64,000 nt of DNA. Origin: JADCCX01 sp031431475 (GTDB lineage: Bacteria; Pseudomonadota; Alphaproteobacteria; Rhizobiales; Beijerinckiaceae). Positions 24,981 to 33,702 of this stretch are shown one piece after another. The position numbers were made by a program, and so were the translations under genes. Under the pieces are notes generated by a model. That model saw only the letters and a program-made list of their open reading frames with translations, did not search any database and was not told where the DNA came from. How positions within the stretch are numbered: the first letter of the stretch is position 1; each line of letters begins with the position of its first letter. The DNA is taken from NCBI GenBank assembly GCA_031431475.1, contig JANPDL010000035.1:1-64000 (forward strand). The letters are read 5' to 3'.

Positions 24981-26087
24981 ATGCAGGCCATTGTCATCGG
25001 AGCGGGCGTTGTCGGCCTGGCAGTTGCGCGGGCGCTGGCGCTCAAGGGCCATGATGTCATCGTTCTGGAAGCGGCAAATGCCATCGGCACCGGCGCCTCT
25101 TCACGCAACAGCGAGGTGATCCATGGCGGGATGTATTATCCCACGGGCTCCGGCAAGGCGCGCTACTGCGTTGAAGGCCGCCGCCTGCTCTACGCGTTCT
25201 GCGACAGCCATGGCGTACCTTATCGCAAATGCGAAAAATTGATGGTGGCCACATCGGAGGTCGAAACCGCCAAGATCGAGAGTATCCACCGGCAGGGCCT
25301 GGCCAATGGCGTCGAGGGCCTGACCATGATCACCGGTGCTGCCGCGATGGCGCTGGAGCCGAATCTGCGCTGCACGGCGGCGTTGCGCTCGGCAGAAACC
25401 GGCATTATCGACAGCCATGCTTTCATGCTGGCGCTGCAGGGTGATCTGGAAGCCGCTGGCGGTGCCATCGCTTTCGAGACGCCGCTGGAACAAATCGAGC
25501 GCAAGGGTGATGGTTGGCGTGTGCATTTTGGCGGACGCGAACCGGATATGATGGACACAAGCATTGTTGTGAATGCGGCTGGACTCGGCGCTTGGGATAC
25601 AGCCCGCAAGGTGGAGGCTTATCCCGCAACGCGCATTCCGAAGCGGGTCTTCGCCAAGGGCAATTATTTCTCGTGTTCCGGCAAATCGGCGTTCACGCGC
25701 CTGATCTATCCCGCGCCGACCGATGGCGGGCTGGGAGTGCATCTGACGCTTGATCTCGCGGGCCGCATGAAATTCGGTCCTGATGTGGAATGGCTGGGCG
25801 ACATTGGTCCCGCTGACATCGATTACACAGTCAACCCGTCGCGCGGTGACAGTTTCTATGCCGCCGTGCGCACCTACTGGCCCGCCATGCCTGACGGCGT
25901 GCTGACGGCGGATTATTCCGGCGTTCGCCCAAAACTGTCCGGGCCGGGCGAAGCGGCGGCTGATTTTCTGATCGAAGGACCGGAGCAGCATGGACTTGCG
26001 GGCCTCGTGCATCTCTACGGCATCGAGAGCCCGGGACTGACCTCATCGCTGGCGATTGCGGATGAGGTTGCTGCATCCGTCGCATAG
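24981..26087 (+). CDS. FAD-dependent oxidoreductase, L-2-hydroxyglutarate oxidase-like
   Basis: A 368-residue flavoprotein of the DAO/glycine-oxidase superfamily. The dinucleotide fold MQAIVIGAGVVGLAVARAL opens the protein, followed by the FAD-contact stretch SSRNSEVIHGGMYYPTGSGK near residue 42, which closely matches L-2-hydroxyglutarate oxidase/dehydrogenase. Late motif HLYGIESPGLTSSLAI is also typical. It likely oxidises a 2-hydroxy acid to the keto acid. An in-frame TTG at 24960, overlapping the preceding stop, is an alternative start. Confidence 0.85.
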   Translation: MQAIVIGAGVVGLAVARALALKGHDVIVLEAANAIGTGASSRNSEVIHGGMYYPTGSGKARYCVEGRRLLYAFCDSHGVPYRKCEKLMVATSEVETAKIESIHRQGLANGVEGLTMITGAAAMALEPNLRCTAALRSAETGIIDSHAFMLALQGDLEAAGGAIAFETPLEQIERKGDGWRVHFGGREPDMMDTSIVVNAAGLGAWDTARKVEAYPATRIPKRVFAKGNYFSCSGKSAFTRLIYPAPTDGGLGVHLTLDLAGRMKFGPDVEWLGDIGPADIDYTVNPSRGDSFYAAVRTYWPAMPDGVLTADYSGVRPKLSGPGEAAADFLIEGPEQHGLAGLVHLYGIESPGLTSSLAIADEVAASVA

Positions 26088-26139
26088 CCTTGCGATTGGC
26101 GGTTCCCCTCGCCTGCCCGATCCGCTAAACACCGCCCTC

Positions 26140-26973
26140 ATGACGACACGCATTGCCGATACCTTTGCCGCCTGCGCCCGTGACCAGCGGGCCGCGCTCG
26201 TGACCTATGTGATGGCGGGTGACCCCGACCCTGTCACCGCGCAAGCCATCGTCAATGCGCTGCCCGCAGCGGGTGCGGATATCATCGAGCTCGGCATGCC
26301 TTTTTCCGATCCGATGGCGGATGGCGAAGCGATCCAGCAGGCAGGCCTGCGCGCGCTCAAGGCGGGGATGTCTCTGAAGGGCACGCTGGAAACGGCACGG
26401 TGCTTTCGCGAGACCAACATGACCACGCCTGTCGTCGTGATGGGCTATTACAACCCGATCTACATCTACGGCGTGGACCGGTTTCTGATCGATGCGAAGG
26501 CATCCGGCGTTGATGGCCTGATCATCGTCGATCTGCCGCCGGAGATGGACGAGGAACTGTGCATTCCCGCGCTGAAGGCCGGGGTCGCCTTCATCCGCCT
26601 TGCCACGCCAACAACCGATGACAAGCGCCTGCCAACCGTTCTGAGAAATACTTCCGGTTTCGTCTATTATGTCTCGATGAACGGCATCACCGGCGGCCAG
26701 ATCGTGGATTACAGCAAGGTCAATGAGGCCGTGGCCCGCATCAAGCGCCACACATCGCTGCCCGTGGCAGTCGGGTTTGGCGTCAAGACACCGGAGAATG
26801 CAGCGGCGATTGCGGCAGGCGCGGACGGTGTTGTCGTTGGCACGGCACTGATCAGCGCCTTGAAAGCGACACTCGGGCCTGACGACAAGGCGGGTGCAGG
26901 CAGCGTTGCAGCGATCACGGACCTCGTGGCATCACTGGCGGCGGCCATTCGCAACACGAGGAAAGCGGCATGA
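26140..26973 (+). CDS. trpA: Tryptophan synthase alpha chain
   Basis: A 277-residue TIM-barrel enzyme that splits indole-3-glycerol phosphate to indole, channelled to TrpB. Catalytic residues are visible: glutamate 50 (IIELGMPFSDP) and aspartate 61 (PMADGEAIQ). The phosphate-binding GFGVKTPE and VVVGTAL loops are present. It is followed by accD with a 4-base overlap, then folC, a conserved order. trpF and trpB, which normally precede it, are not in this window. Confidence 0.97.
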   Translation: MTTRIADTFAACARDQRAALVTYVMAGDPDPVTAQAIVNALPAAGADIIELGMPFSDPMADGEAIQQAGLRALKAGMSLKGTLETARCFRETNMTTPVVVMGYYNPIYIYGVDRFLIDAKASGVDGLIIVDLPPEMDEELCIPALKAGVAFIRLATPTTDDKRLPTVLRNTSGFVYYVSMNGITGGQIVDYSKVNEAVARIKRHTSLPVAVGFGVKTPENAAAIAAGADGVVVGTALISALKATLGPDDKAGAGSVAAITDLVASLAAAIRNTRKAA

Positions 26974-27836
26974 ACTGGATCACCAGCTACGTCCCTCCCC
27001 GGATCAAGAGCCTCTTCAAGCGGGAATCACCCGAGAATTTGTGGATCAAATGTCCGGAGAGCGGGCAGATGGTGTTCCAGAAGGATGTCGAGGCCAATCT
27101 CAACGTCATTCCGGGTTCCGGCTACCACCTGCGCCTCGATGCGGCTTCACGGCTGAAATCCATGTTCGACGAAGCGAAATGGGTAGATGTGGCCTTGCCC
27201 GAGGTTCCGGTCGATCCGCTTAAATTCCGCGACGAAAAGCGCTATGTCGACCGGCTCAAGGACAACCGTGCCAAGACAGGCATGCAGGACGCAATCAAGG
27301 TCGGTCTTGGCCGTGTGGAAGGTGCCGCAGCGGTGATTGCCGTGCAGGATTTCGATTTCATGGGCGGCTCGCTCGGCATGGCTGTGGGCGAGGCGCTGGT
27401 TACCGGCATGCTGACGGCGGTGGAAAAGAAAGCGCCCTTCGTGCTGTTCGCAGCCTCCGGTGGCGCGCGCATGCAGGAGGGAATTCTTTCCCTCATGCAG
27501 ATGCCGCGCACGACAGTGGCCGTGCAGGCGCTGAAAGCCGCGAAACTGCCCTACATCGTCGTGCTGACAAACCCGACCACGGGTGGCGTGACGGCGTCCT
27601 ATGCGATGCTGGGGGATGTCCATATCGCGGAACCCGGTGCGCTCATCGGCTTTGCCGGACCACGCGTCATCGAGCAGACGATTCGCGAGAAACTGCCCGA
27701 AGGCTTCCAGCGGTCGGAATTCCTGAAGGCGCATGGCATGGTTGATATGGTCGTGCCGCGTCAGGAGATGAAGGCCACGATCGCGCGCCTGCTGCGCCTG
27801 CTGATGAAACAGCCCGTGCCCCGTAAGGCGGCATGA
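26970..27836 (+). CDS. accD: Acetyl-CoA carboxylase carboxyltransferase beta subunit
   Basis: A 288-residue subunit that with AccA transfers the carboxyl group from biotin to acetyl-CoA. The crotonase-type core is clear: QDFDFMGGSLGMAVGE near residue 127, FAASGGARMQEG and TNPTTGGVTASYAMLGD. The N-terminal zinc ribbon has lost all but one of four cysteines: the region reads WIKCPESGQM ... VIPGSGYH. The start overlaps the trpA stop (ATGA). Confidence 0.97.
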   Translation: MNWITSYVPPRIKSLFKRESPENLWIKCPESGQMVFQKDVEANLNVIPGSGYHLRLDAASRLKSMFDEAKWVDVALPEVPVDPLKFRDEKRYVDRLKDNRAKTGMQDAIKVGLGRVEGAAAVIAVQDFDFMGGSLGMAVGEALVTGMLTAVEKKAPFVLFAASGGARMQEGILSLMQMPRTTVAVQALKAAKLPYIVVLTNPTTGGVTASYAMLGDVHIAEPGALIGFAGPRVIEQTIREKLPEGFQRSEFLKAHGMVDMVVPRQEMKATIARLLRLLMKQPVPRKAA

Positions 27837-27859
27837 TCGCCCATTGAAGGTGTTGCGGG

Positions 27860-29167
27860 ATGGCTGATTCAACCATGCTGATGGCGCGCTTTCTGGCGCT
27901 CCATCCCAAGAAGATCGACCTTTCGCTGTCGCGGATGGAGCAGATTCTACCGAAGCTGGGTAATCCGCACCTTCGTTTGCCAACCACGATTCATGTCGCC
28001 GGAACCAACGGCAAGGGCTCCACCATCGCCTTTATGCGCGCCATGCTGGAAGCTGCGGGCAAGCGCGTGCATGTCTACACCTCGCCGCATCTTGTACGCT
28101 TTCACGAGCGGATACGGCTCGCGGGAACGCTTGTTGCCGAGGACAGGCTAGTCGAGGCCTTCACCCGCTGTGAGGAAGTGAACGGCGGCGACCCCATCAC
28201 AGTGTTCGAGATGACGACGGCTGCGGCGCTGCTGCTCTTCGCGGAGACGCCCGCCGATGTGCTGCTGCTGGAGGTGGGCCTTGGCGGAAAATACGATGCC
28301 ACCAATGTCATCGACAAACCGGCTGCCACTGTCGTCACGCCGGTATCGCTCGATCACATGGAATATCTGGGCGATACGATCGCGAAGATTGCGGGCGAAA
28401 AGGCGGGTATTCTGAAACGCGGTGCACCGGCGATCTTCGCGGAGCAAAGCGCGGAAGGGCGTGCGATTCTCGAAGCGGAGGCGCGGCGCATACGCTCGGG
28501 GCCTGTTCTGGTGGGCGGACAGGACTTCCGTACGTATGAAGAGCATGGTCGGCTAATCTTCCAGGACACCGAAGGCATGATGGATTTGCCGCTGCCGCGT
28601 CTGGGCGGACGGCACCAGCATCTCAATGCCGGTACTGCGATTGCTGCTCTCAGAGCGGTTTACGGCGATGCCATCAGCGAGAGTGCCATCGCGCGGGGCT
28701 TGCAGTCTGTTGACTGGCCCGGACGCTTGCAGCGCCTCACGGGCAATGTGCTGAGGCTCGCACCGGAAGGGGCCGAGATATGGCTCGATGGCGGGCACAA
28801 TCAGGATGGTGGCCGCGTTCTGTCAGCGGCGATTGCCGAGATGAACGGGGTTCGCCCGCGTCCGCTGGTGATGATCGCGGGCATGCTGTCCACCAAGGAT
28901 TCAACTGCCTTTCTCGGCTGCTTCCGGGGAATGGCGGAAGAATTGCACGCCATCGGCATCACCGGACAGGATGCGGCGCGCAGCGCGGAGGATGTGGCGG
29001 ATCAGGCCCGCAAGGCCGGGCTCACGGCGATGGTCGCCAGTAGCCTTGCAGAGGGGCTGTCCCGCATCGCGGACAAAAACTGGCCAGCGCCACCGCGCAT
29101 CCTGATCACGGGATCGCTGTATCTGGCGGGCGAGGTGCTGGCCTTCGATGGAACAGTGCCGCGCTGA
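27860..29167 (+). CDS. folC: Dihydrofolate/folylpolyglutamate synthase
   Basis: A 435-residue Mur-ligase-fold enzyme adding glutamates to folate. The ATP loop GTNGKGST is at residues 48-55, the Omega region YTSPHLVRFHERIR near 73, and EVGLGGKYDATN near 137. Typical length. Third gene of trpA-accD-folC; 23-base gap after accD. Confidence 0.96.
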   Translation: MADSTMLMARFLALHPKKIDLSLSRMEQILPKLGNPHLRLPTTIHVAGTNGKGSTIAFMRAMLEAAGKRVHVYTSPHLVRFHERIRLAGTLVAEDRLVEAFTRCEEVNGGDPITVFEMTTAAALLLFAETPADVLLLEVGLGGKYDATNVIDKPAATVVTPVSLDHMEYLGDTIAKIAGEKAGILKRGAPAIFAEQSAEGRAILEAEARRIRSGPVLVGGQDFRTYEEHGRLIFQDTEGMMDLPLPRLGGRHQHLNAGTAIAALRAVYGDAISESAIARGLQSVDWPGRLQRLTGNVLRLAPEGAEIWLDGGHNQDGGRVLSAAIAEMNGVRPRPLVMIAGMLSTKDSTAFLGCFRGMAEELHAIGITGQDAARSAEDVADQARKAGLTAMVASSLAEGLSRIADKNWPAPPRILITGSLYLAGEVLAFDGTVPR

Positions 29168-29173
29168 AGATAT

Positions 29174-29196
29174 CCTTCGACAAGCTCAGGATGAGG
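29174..29196. repeat. Short dispersed intergenic motif after folC
   Basis: Contains CTTCGACAAGCTCAGGATGA, a short motif that recurs between genes in many proteobacterial chromosomes. Only a half-site is present, without a matching inverted arm. It sits in the convergent gap between folC and the OsmC gene. Confidence 0.5.
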
Positions 29197-29199
29197 TCG

Positions 29200-29709
29200 T
29201 CAGGCCCGGATGATCTCGGCGCTGAGCTGCGGCTTGCTGGCAATCGTCTGGAACACCACGCAATAGCGCTCGGTCAGCTTGAGCAGCGTGTCGATCTGGT
29301 CCTGCGAAGCATCGGTATCCAGCTCGAAGATCAGGCGGATATCCTCGAAACCGACTGACGCTTCTTTTGAAACCCCAAGTGTTCCGCGGAAATCGAGCGT
29401 GCCTTCGGCGCGGACCACGCCGGATTTCAGCGGGATCGCGAGCGCCGTAGCAACCGCCTTCACCGTAACACCAGCGCAAGCCACAAGCGCTTCCAGCAGC
29501 ATGTCGCCTGAGCAGAGTTCAGCACCGGAACCGCCCGTCAGCGGATGGAGACCCGCCTCGGCTATGGCGCGTCCTGTTTCCACCTTGCAGGCGATCTTGC
29601 TGTCATCCAGCGTGCCGCGTGCTTTCAGCACCAGCTTGGCCCGGCCAGAATCGGTGCGGTAGGCATCTTTCAGCGGGGCTTGCGTTGCGCGCAGCGTATC
29701 GGCGTCCAT
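29200..29709 (-). CDS. OsmC-family protein
   Basis: A 169-residue protein with the OsmC/Ohr fold. The central helix LLEALVACAGVTVKAVAT (residues about 71-88) holds the first redox cysteine and ERYCVVFQT near 147 the second; a further cysteine lies in ELCSGDM. OsmC-type proteins reduce organic hydroperoxides through these cysteines. Both are present, so activity is plausible. It is downstream of the sulfonate importer on the same strand, 21 bases away, and may share its transcript. Confidence 0.85.
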   Translation of the reverse strand: MDADTLRATQAPLKDAYRTDSGRAKLVLKARGTLDDSKIACKVETGRAIAEAGLHPLTGGSGAELCSGDMLLEALVACAGVTVKAVATALAIPLKSGVVRAEGTLDFRGTLGVSKEASVGFEDIRLIFELDTDASQDQIDTLLKLTERYCVVFQTIASKPQLSAEIIRA

Positions 29710-29730
29710 GGGTCTTCCTTTGGTATTGTC

Positions 29731-30516
29731 TTACCACCAGCTTCCGGCACCGGCAGCGATCTTGTCTCTGGACTGGCTTTCGCCCGGATTCATGGTCTGA
29801 TCAAGCGCGGAAAGAATGCGGCGGCGCGCCATCGCGAAACTGTCGTCCAGATGATCACGCGGTCGCCCGGAGACAATCAGGATTTCCTCCGCGACTCGCC
29901 CCGGTTTGGGGGCCATGACGATCACGCGGTCGGCCAGCGCCACGGCCTCGTCGGCGTCATGTGTCACCATCACGAGGGTGGGCTTATAGGCCTTCCAGAG
30001 GTCGATCATCTGTCCGTGCAGATCATGCCGCGTCACGGGGTCCAGCGCCGAAAAGGGCTCGTCCAGCAGCAGCACCTTGGGTTGCGCCACCAGCGACCGC
30101 GCGATGGCGACGCGCTGGGACTGGCCACCTGATAGCTCCTTGGGCAGGCGCTTGCCATAGCCCTCAAGGCCGATCAGCGAGAGCGCTTGTGCAACCCTGC
30201 GATCCTGCTCCGCCGCTGGCAACTGGTCGATACCAAAAGCGATGTTCTTCTCGACGGTGAGCCACGGCAGCAGGCGCGGCTCCTGAAAAATCAGCCCGAT
30301 GGCAGGGTGCGGCGCGGCGATGGTCTCGCCATCTACCCTGATCTTGCCTTCGCTCGGCAAATCCAGCCCCGCAATCAGGCGCAGCAGTGTGGATTTTCCG
30401 CAGCCGGAACCGCCGACAATGGCGAGAATCTCGCCCTGCCCGATATCGAGATTGATATTCGAGAGCGCGTGGACGCCGTTGGCATAGGTCTTGGAGAGAT
30501 CGCGGATGGACAGCAT
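29731..30516 (-). CDS. ABC transporter ATPase, sulfonate/nitrate/taurine type
   Basis: A 261-residue ATPase energising import. Walker A GGSGCGKST at 35-43, signature LSGGQSQRVAIARSL near 127, Walker B VLLLDEPFSALD near 150, and H-loop VTHDADEAV. It resembles SsuB/TauB. It starts 2 bases after the permease stop and pairs with that permease and the substrate-binding protein. Confidence 0.92.
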   Translation of the reverse strand: MLSIRDLSKTYANGVHALSNINLDIGQGEILAIVGGSGCGKSTLLRLIAGLDLPSEGKIRVDGETIAAPHPAIGLIFQEPRLLPWLTVEKNIAFGIDQLPAAEQDRRVAQALSLIGLEGYGKRLPKELSGGQSQRVAIARSLVAQPKVLLLDEPFSALDPVTRHDLHGQMIDLWKAYKPTLVMVTHDADEAVALADRVIVMAPKPGRVAEEILIVSGRPRDHLDDSFAMARRRILSALDQTMNPGESQSRDKIAAGAGSWW

Positions 30517-30518
30517 GG

Positions 30519-31367
30519 CTATAATTCCTGAGGCTTGTCTGTCGCCGAAGCGATATCCTGCCAGCGCAGGAAGGGCCGTGCGATGGCAACGAGCACCGCG
30601 TCTGTGAGCTTGCCAAGCGACGCAAATATGACGAGCGCCGCCAGAATCTGGGCAGGTCTGCCCAATTGCTGCCCGTCAAGCAGCAGATATCCCAGCCCTT
30701 CGGAAGCGCCCATGAGTTCTGCCGCCACCACGAACATCCAGCCAAGGCCAAGCCCGCTGCGCAGCGAGATCACAGTGGAGGGCAGGATTGCCGGCAGAAG
30801 TATCCGCCTGATATGCGCCAATCGGCTCAGACGAAAGACCCGGCCAACCTCGATGAACTTGCGATCCACCGAAAGAATGGCTCCCGCCACACCGAGATAG
30901 ACCGGGAAGAAAACCCCGATGGCGATCAGCACGATCTTCGAGGTCTCAAAAATCCCAAACCACAGGATAAACAGCGGCACCCAGGCAATCGACGGAATTG
31001 CCCGTAACGCCTGCAACAGCGGGTCGGTCAACTGGCGCATCAACGGCGAAACACCTGACAAGGCACCCATGGCTATCCCTGCGATGCTGCCGAAGGCGAA
31101 CCCGGCGGCGACGCGCGCCAATGTGGCACTGATGTGCGTCCAGAGTTCGCCACCAGCCGCCAGTTCCCACAGGGTGGCGAGAATGCGCGACGGTGGCGGC
31201 AAGAGCCTGCCGCCAATCCAGCCCAGACTGACCCCAAGCTCGTGCAGGAGGGCAAGGCCAAGTGGCAGGATCAGGCCGATGAGCCAGCCGGGCACACGCG
31301 GAGCGCGAACAATGGTCCGGGCCTCAGGTGCCGTTTCAGCTTCGGACTGGACTGATGTGAGGGTCAT
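30519..31367 (-). CDS. ABC transporter permease, SsuC type
   Basis: A 282-residue inner-membrane protein with about six helices and the cytoplasmic coupling loop EVGRVFRLSRLAHIRRILLPAILP (contact to the ATPase) in the C-terminal half. It belongs to the binding-protein-dependent permease family of aliphatic sulfonate, taurine and nitrate systems. The GGAG before the start directly follows a small hairpin from the palindromic repeat family. Confidence 0.92.
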   Translation of the reverse strand: MTLTSVQSEAETAPEARTIVRAPRVPGWLIGLILPLGLALLHELGVSLGWIGGRLLPPPSRILATLWELAAGGELWTHISATLARVAAGFAFGSIAGIAMGALSGVSPLMRQLTDPLLQALRAIPSIAWVPLFILWFGIFETSKIVLIAIGVFFPVYLGVAGAILSVDRKFIEVGRVFRLSRLAHIRRILLPAILPSTVISLRSGLGLGWMFVVAAELMGASEGLGYLLLDGQQLGRPAQILAALVIFASLGKLTDAVLVAIARPFLRWQDIASATDKPQEL

Positions 31368-31381
31368 TGAACATATCTCCG

Positions 31382-31407
31382 CCTTCCCCCCTTTTACGAG
31401 GGGAAGG
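31382..31407 (-). repeat. Reduced palindromic repeat (single terminal hairpin)
   Basis: Arms CCTTCCCC (31382-31389) and GGGGAAGG (31400-31407), in gene orientation ACCTTCCCC...GGGGAAGG followed by CGGAG and the permease start. It matches the right terminal hairpin of copies A and B; the rest of the element is missing. Confidence 0.6.
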
Positions 31408-31419
31408 TGGCAATTGCCT

Positions 31420-32400
31420 TCACTGAACCCTGGCGCTCTTGATCGGACGGTCGTCGATCAGGGCGCGCACGGTTTCGCGCACATCGAGGTCCGGCTTGAT
31501 CAGCCCGGCCTCCTGCAACGCAATGCCAGCCGCGAGAATGGTCTGCTTGCGCGCCGGGGTGAAAGTGGGATCACTGAAATCGGTCCGCTCGAGCTGGCGG
31601 GTGATCACGGCATCCGGCAGTTTCGTTGCGGTGATCAGCACGGCCTTGACCGCGGCAGGTTCGGCCAGCGCGAGCTTGCGGCCATCCTCATAGACCTTGA
31701 GGACGCGGTTCACGAGTTCGGGATTGGCCTTGGCGAATTCCTCGCGGACGTTCAGCACGCCCAGTGTGTTGGACTCCGGCTTGCGGTGGAACAGCACTGC
31801 GCCGCCCTCGACCTCGGCTGCCGCCATCAGGGGGTCAAGCCCGGCCCAGGCATCGACATCGCCACGCTCCAGCGCTGTGCGGCCATCCTGATGCTGGAGA
31901 AGCACGAATTTCACATCCTTCTCCGTCAGTTTGGCTTCCTGCAGAGCGCGGATGAGGAAGATATGCGGGTCGGTGCCGCGCGTCACGGCGACGCGCTTGC
32001 CCTTGAGGTCCTCCACCTTGGTGATGCCGGTTTTCGGCGTCGTCACCAGCGCAGTCCATTCTGGGCGCGAATAGACATAGACCGACTTGATTGGATTGCC
32101 GCCGACTTTGGCCAGCAGCGCGGCAGCGCCCGCCGTGGAGCCGAAATCGATGGAGGATGCGTTGAGGAACTCCAGCGCCTTGTTGGAGCCCAGAGACTGG
32201 ACCCAGCGGATGGTGATGCCATCGGCGGCGAATTCCTTTTCCAGCAGGCCACGCTCCTTCAGGAGCAGGGAAACCGGATTGTAGGTGGCGTAATCGAGGC
32301 GGATTTCCTTGACGGCCTGCGCATGCGCCGCGCCTGCGCTGAATGCGAGGGCGGTTGACAGAAGAAGGCCAGAGAAGGTGCGGCGGCTGATATTCGACAT
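31420..32400 (-). CDS. Aliphatic sulfonate-type ABC substrate-binding protein
   Basis: A 326-residue periplasmic protein. The signal has twin arginines (NISRRTFSGLLLSTALAF) with cleavage after AHA, suggesting Tat export or simply a positive n-region. Mature stretches EIRLDYATYNPVSLLLKERG, ASSIDFGSTAGAAALLAKVG and VEDLKGKRVAVTRGT are typical of the SsuA/TauA group. The substrate is probably an organosulfonate; the sequence cannot exclude taurine or a related anion. First gene of the importer operon. Confidence 0.9.
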   Translation of the reverse strand: MSNISRRTFSGLLLSTALAFSAGAAHAQAVKEIRLDYATYNPVSLLLKERGLLEKEFAADGITIRWVQSLGSNKALEFLNASSIDFGSTAGAAALLAKVGGNPIKSVYVYSRPEWTALVTTPKTGITKVEDLKGKRVAVTRGTDPHIFLIRALQEAKLTEKDVKFVLLQHQDGRTALERGDVDAWAGLDPLMAAAEVEGGAVLFHRKPESNTLGVLNVREEFAKANPELVNRVLKVYEDGRKLALAEPAAVKAVLITATKLPDAVITRQLERTDFSDPTFTPARKQTILAAGIALQEAGLIKPDLDVRETVRALIDDRPIKSARVQ

Positions 32401-32593
32401 GATGAACTCCGTTTGTGTGTCGATGCCGCAGCGTCAAACGGAAGGACAGGCAGGAAATCCCCTGAAAGAGGCGTCCTGCGCATCCAAAGCGCTTTAGCTG
32501 CATTTGTTTACCGGTGAGGGTGATGGCCCCCGCCGAAGCGCCCGCAAGCTGTTGCTCAAATCGGCGCTGTTTGTTTTATAGGACGATAAATCC

Positions 32594-32612
32594 GATATGT
32601 CAAACGATATGT
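32594..32612. promoter_or_regulatory. Direct repeat upstream of the sulfonate importer
   Basis: GATATGT at 32594-32600 and again at 32606-32612, one helical turn apart, in the A+T-rich gap 32401-32659 upstream of the substrate-binding gene on the minus strand. LysR-type or other dimeric regulators use such spacing. No regulator gene adjoins it. Confidence 0.3.
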
Positions 32613-32659
32613 GTGAAGAAATAATTCACTTTTATTTCTGTGTAGTTATTAAAAAACCA

Positions 32660-33175
32660 TCATTGGCGCTCGACCGGGTGCAGGCGGGGTTCGAGAGCGA
32701 AATTCTCCTGCTTGAGAACAGTGTAAGCGCCAGCAGCAACTTCCACATTGAAAACCAAATTCCAGCTTCTTGACGATACAACGCTCGGGATGGCGACGAA
32801 GCGGTGGCTCCGCAGCTGGGTGTCGCCGAAAGTCTGCTGTCCTGGGCCGGGCATGGCCGGTGTGAGCCAACGCCTGTCGAGCACATCCTCGGGCTGAACG
32901 ACATGAACAGCTTGCGGGTCGTCTATAATGAAAGACGTCAGGACATGCGGTGAGATTTCCAGAGCAGCGAAGCCCTTGTGCACGGCCACTTCGAGAATGG
33001 CTGTGGAAGGATCGAAGGCAGCGTAGACAATGCGCTGGCCAATGCTGCTCCAGCGCCCTCCAAAGAGCCGCGCTCCTTCTCCGCTGTCCCATGTCCCGGC
33101 AAAACGGGATGAATCGAGCCGCCAACCCACAAGTGGTCCAGAACCGCCGAGCAGGGCGGCGGGCAGTGGCGTCAC
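32660..33175 (-). CDS. RES-domain toxin
   Basis: A 171-residue protein starting at GTG that overlaps the antitoxin stop (GTGA). The RES core is visible: WRLDSSRFA near residue 18, GGRWSSIGQRIVYAA with the conserved arginine near 41, ILEVAVH near 60, and IPSVVSSRSWNLVFN near 130 with the family serine. RES toxins hydrolyse NAD+ or transfer ADP-ribose from it. With the upstream Xre/DUF2384 protein it forms a type II toxin-antitoxin unit of the MbcTA/ParST kind. Confidence 0.9.
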   Translation of the reverse strand: MTPLPAALLGGSGPLVGWRLDSSRFAGTWDSGEGARLFGGRWSSIGQRIVYAAFDPSTAILEVAVHKGFAALEISPHVLTSFIIDDPQAVHVVQPEDVLDRRWLTPAMPGPGQQTFGDTQLRSHRFVAIPSVVSSRSWNLVFNVEVAAGAYTVLKQENFALEPRLHPVERQ

Positions 33176-33645
33176 GTATAGACGCCGTGTTCGATCCGCC
33201 CCAGCAAGGTCCTGACGAGATCAACGCCCTCGTGTGTTGCCAGAAGGTCGATCGGCCGCTTCTGGCCAAGCGCCAGGGCTGGTCGCTGCAGCCAGTCTTC
33301 CGCCAGTGCCCGGCTTCCAAAGGTACGTATGGCCTGCGCGAGCACTGACGCAAACACCCAGGTTCTCGCGCTTTGCTCTGTACTGAGCGGCTTGGCAGGA
33401 GCCTTCTGGCTGCGCTGGTAGGTGCGCAGGCTGATACCGACGCCGTTCTCAAGGGCGTCGGCCTGCTTGATCACAGTCATGCCCTCGAAGAGCTGGCGTA
33501 GCGCGCGACCCGGAAGGCCTGCGACCAGAAGGTCATGGGTTTCAGCAGGCCCCGTCAGCACCTGCTTCAAAACCTTCTCGCCGCCCAGCAGACCGGCAGT
33601 TATTGTGTAATTGTCATTGGCTGAAGCTGCGGCATATGCAGTCAT
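33172..33645 (-). CDS. Xre/MbcA/ParS-family antitoxin (DUF2384)
   Basis: A 157-residue antitoxin. A Xre-like DNA-binding N-terminal half includes ADALENGVGISLRTYQRSQK near residue 62, and the C-terminal DUF2384 part reads FGSRALAEDWLQRPALALG and PIDLLATHEGVDLVRTLLGR, the latter blocking the RES active site in known complexes. It precedes and overlaps the toxin gene. A perfect inverted repeat overlaps its own start codon, fitting autoregulation. Confidence 0.9.
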   Translation of the reverse strand: MTAYAAASANDNYTITAGLLGGEKVLKQVLTGPAETHDLLVAGLPGRALRQLFEGMTVIKQADALENGVGISLRTYQRSQKAPAKPLSTEQSARTWVFASVLAQAIRTFGSRALAEDWLQRPALALGQKRPIDLLATHEGVDLVRTLLGRIEHGVYT

Positions 33646-33678
33646 GTGTCACCTGTCGCAAAAACAATGACACATGAC
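33641..33678. promoter_or_regulatory. Palindromic operator at the RES/Xre promoter
   Basis: Perfect 11-bp arms GTCATGTGTCA (33641-33651) and TGACACATGAC (33668-33678), 16 bases apart. The left arm contains the antitoxin ATG. Centre-to-centre distance is 27 bp, about two and a half helical turns. This is a strong candidate for the antitoxin's own binding site. Confidence 0.7.
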
Positions 33679-33702
33679 GCGGAAAATTTCAAGAGTGTGA
33701 CG

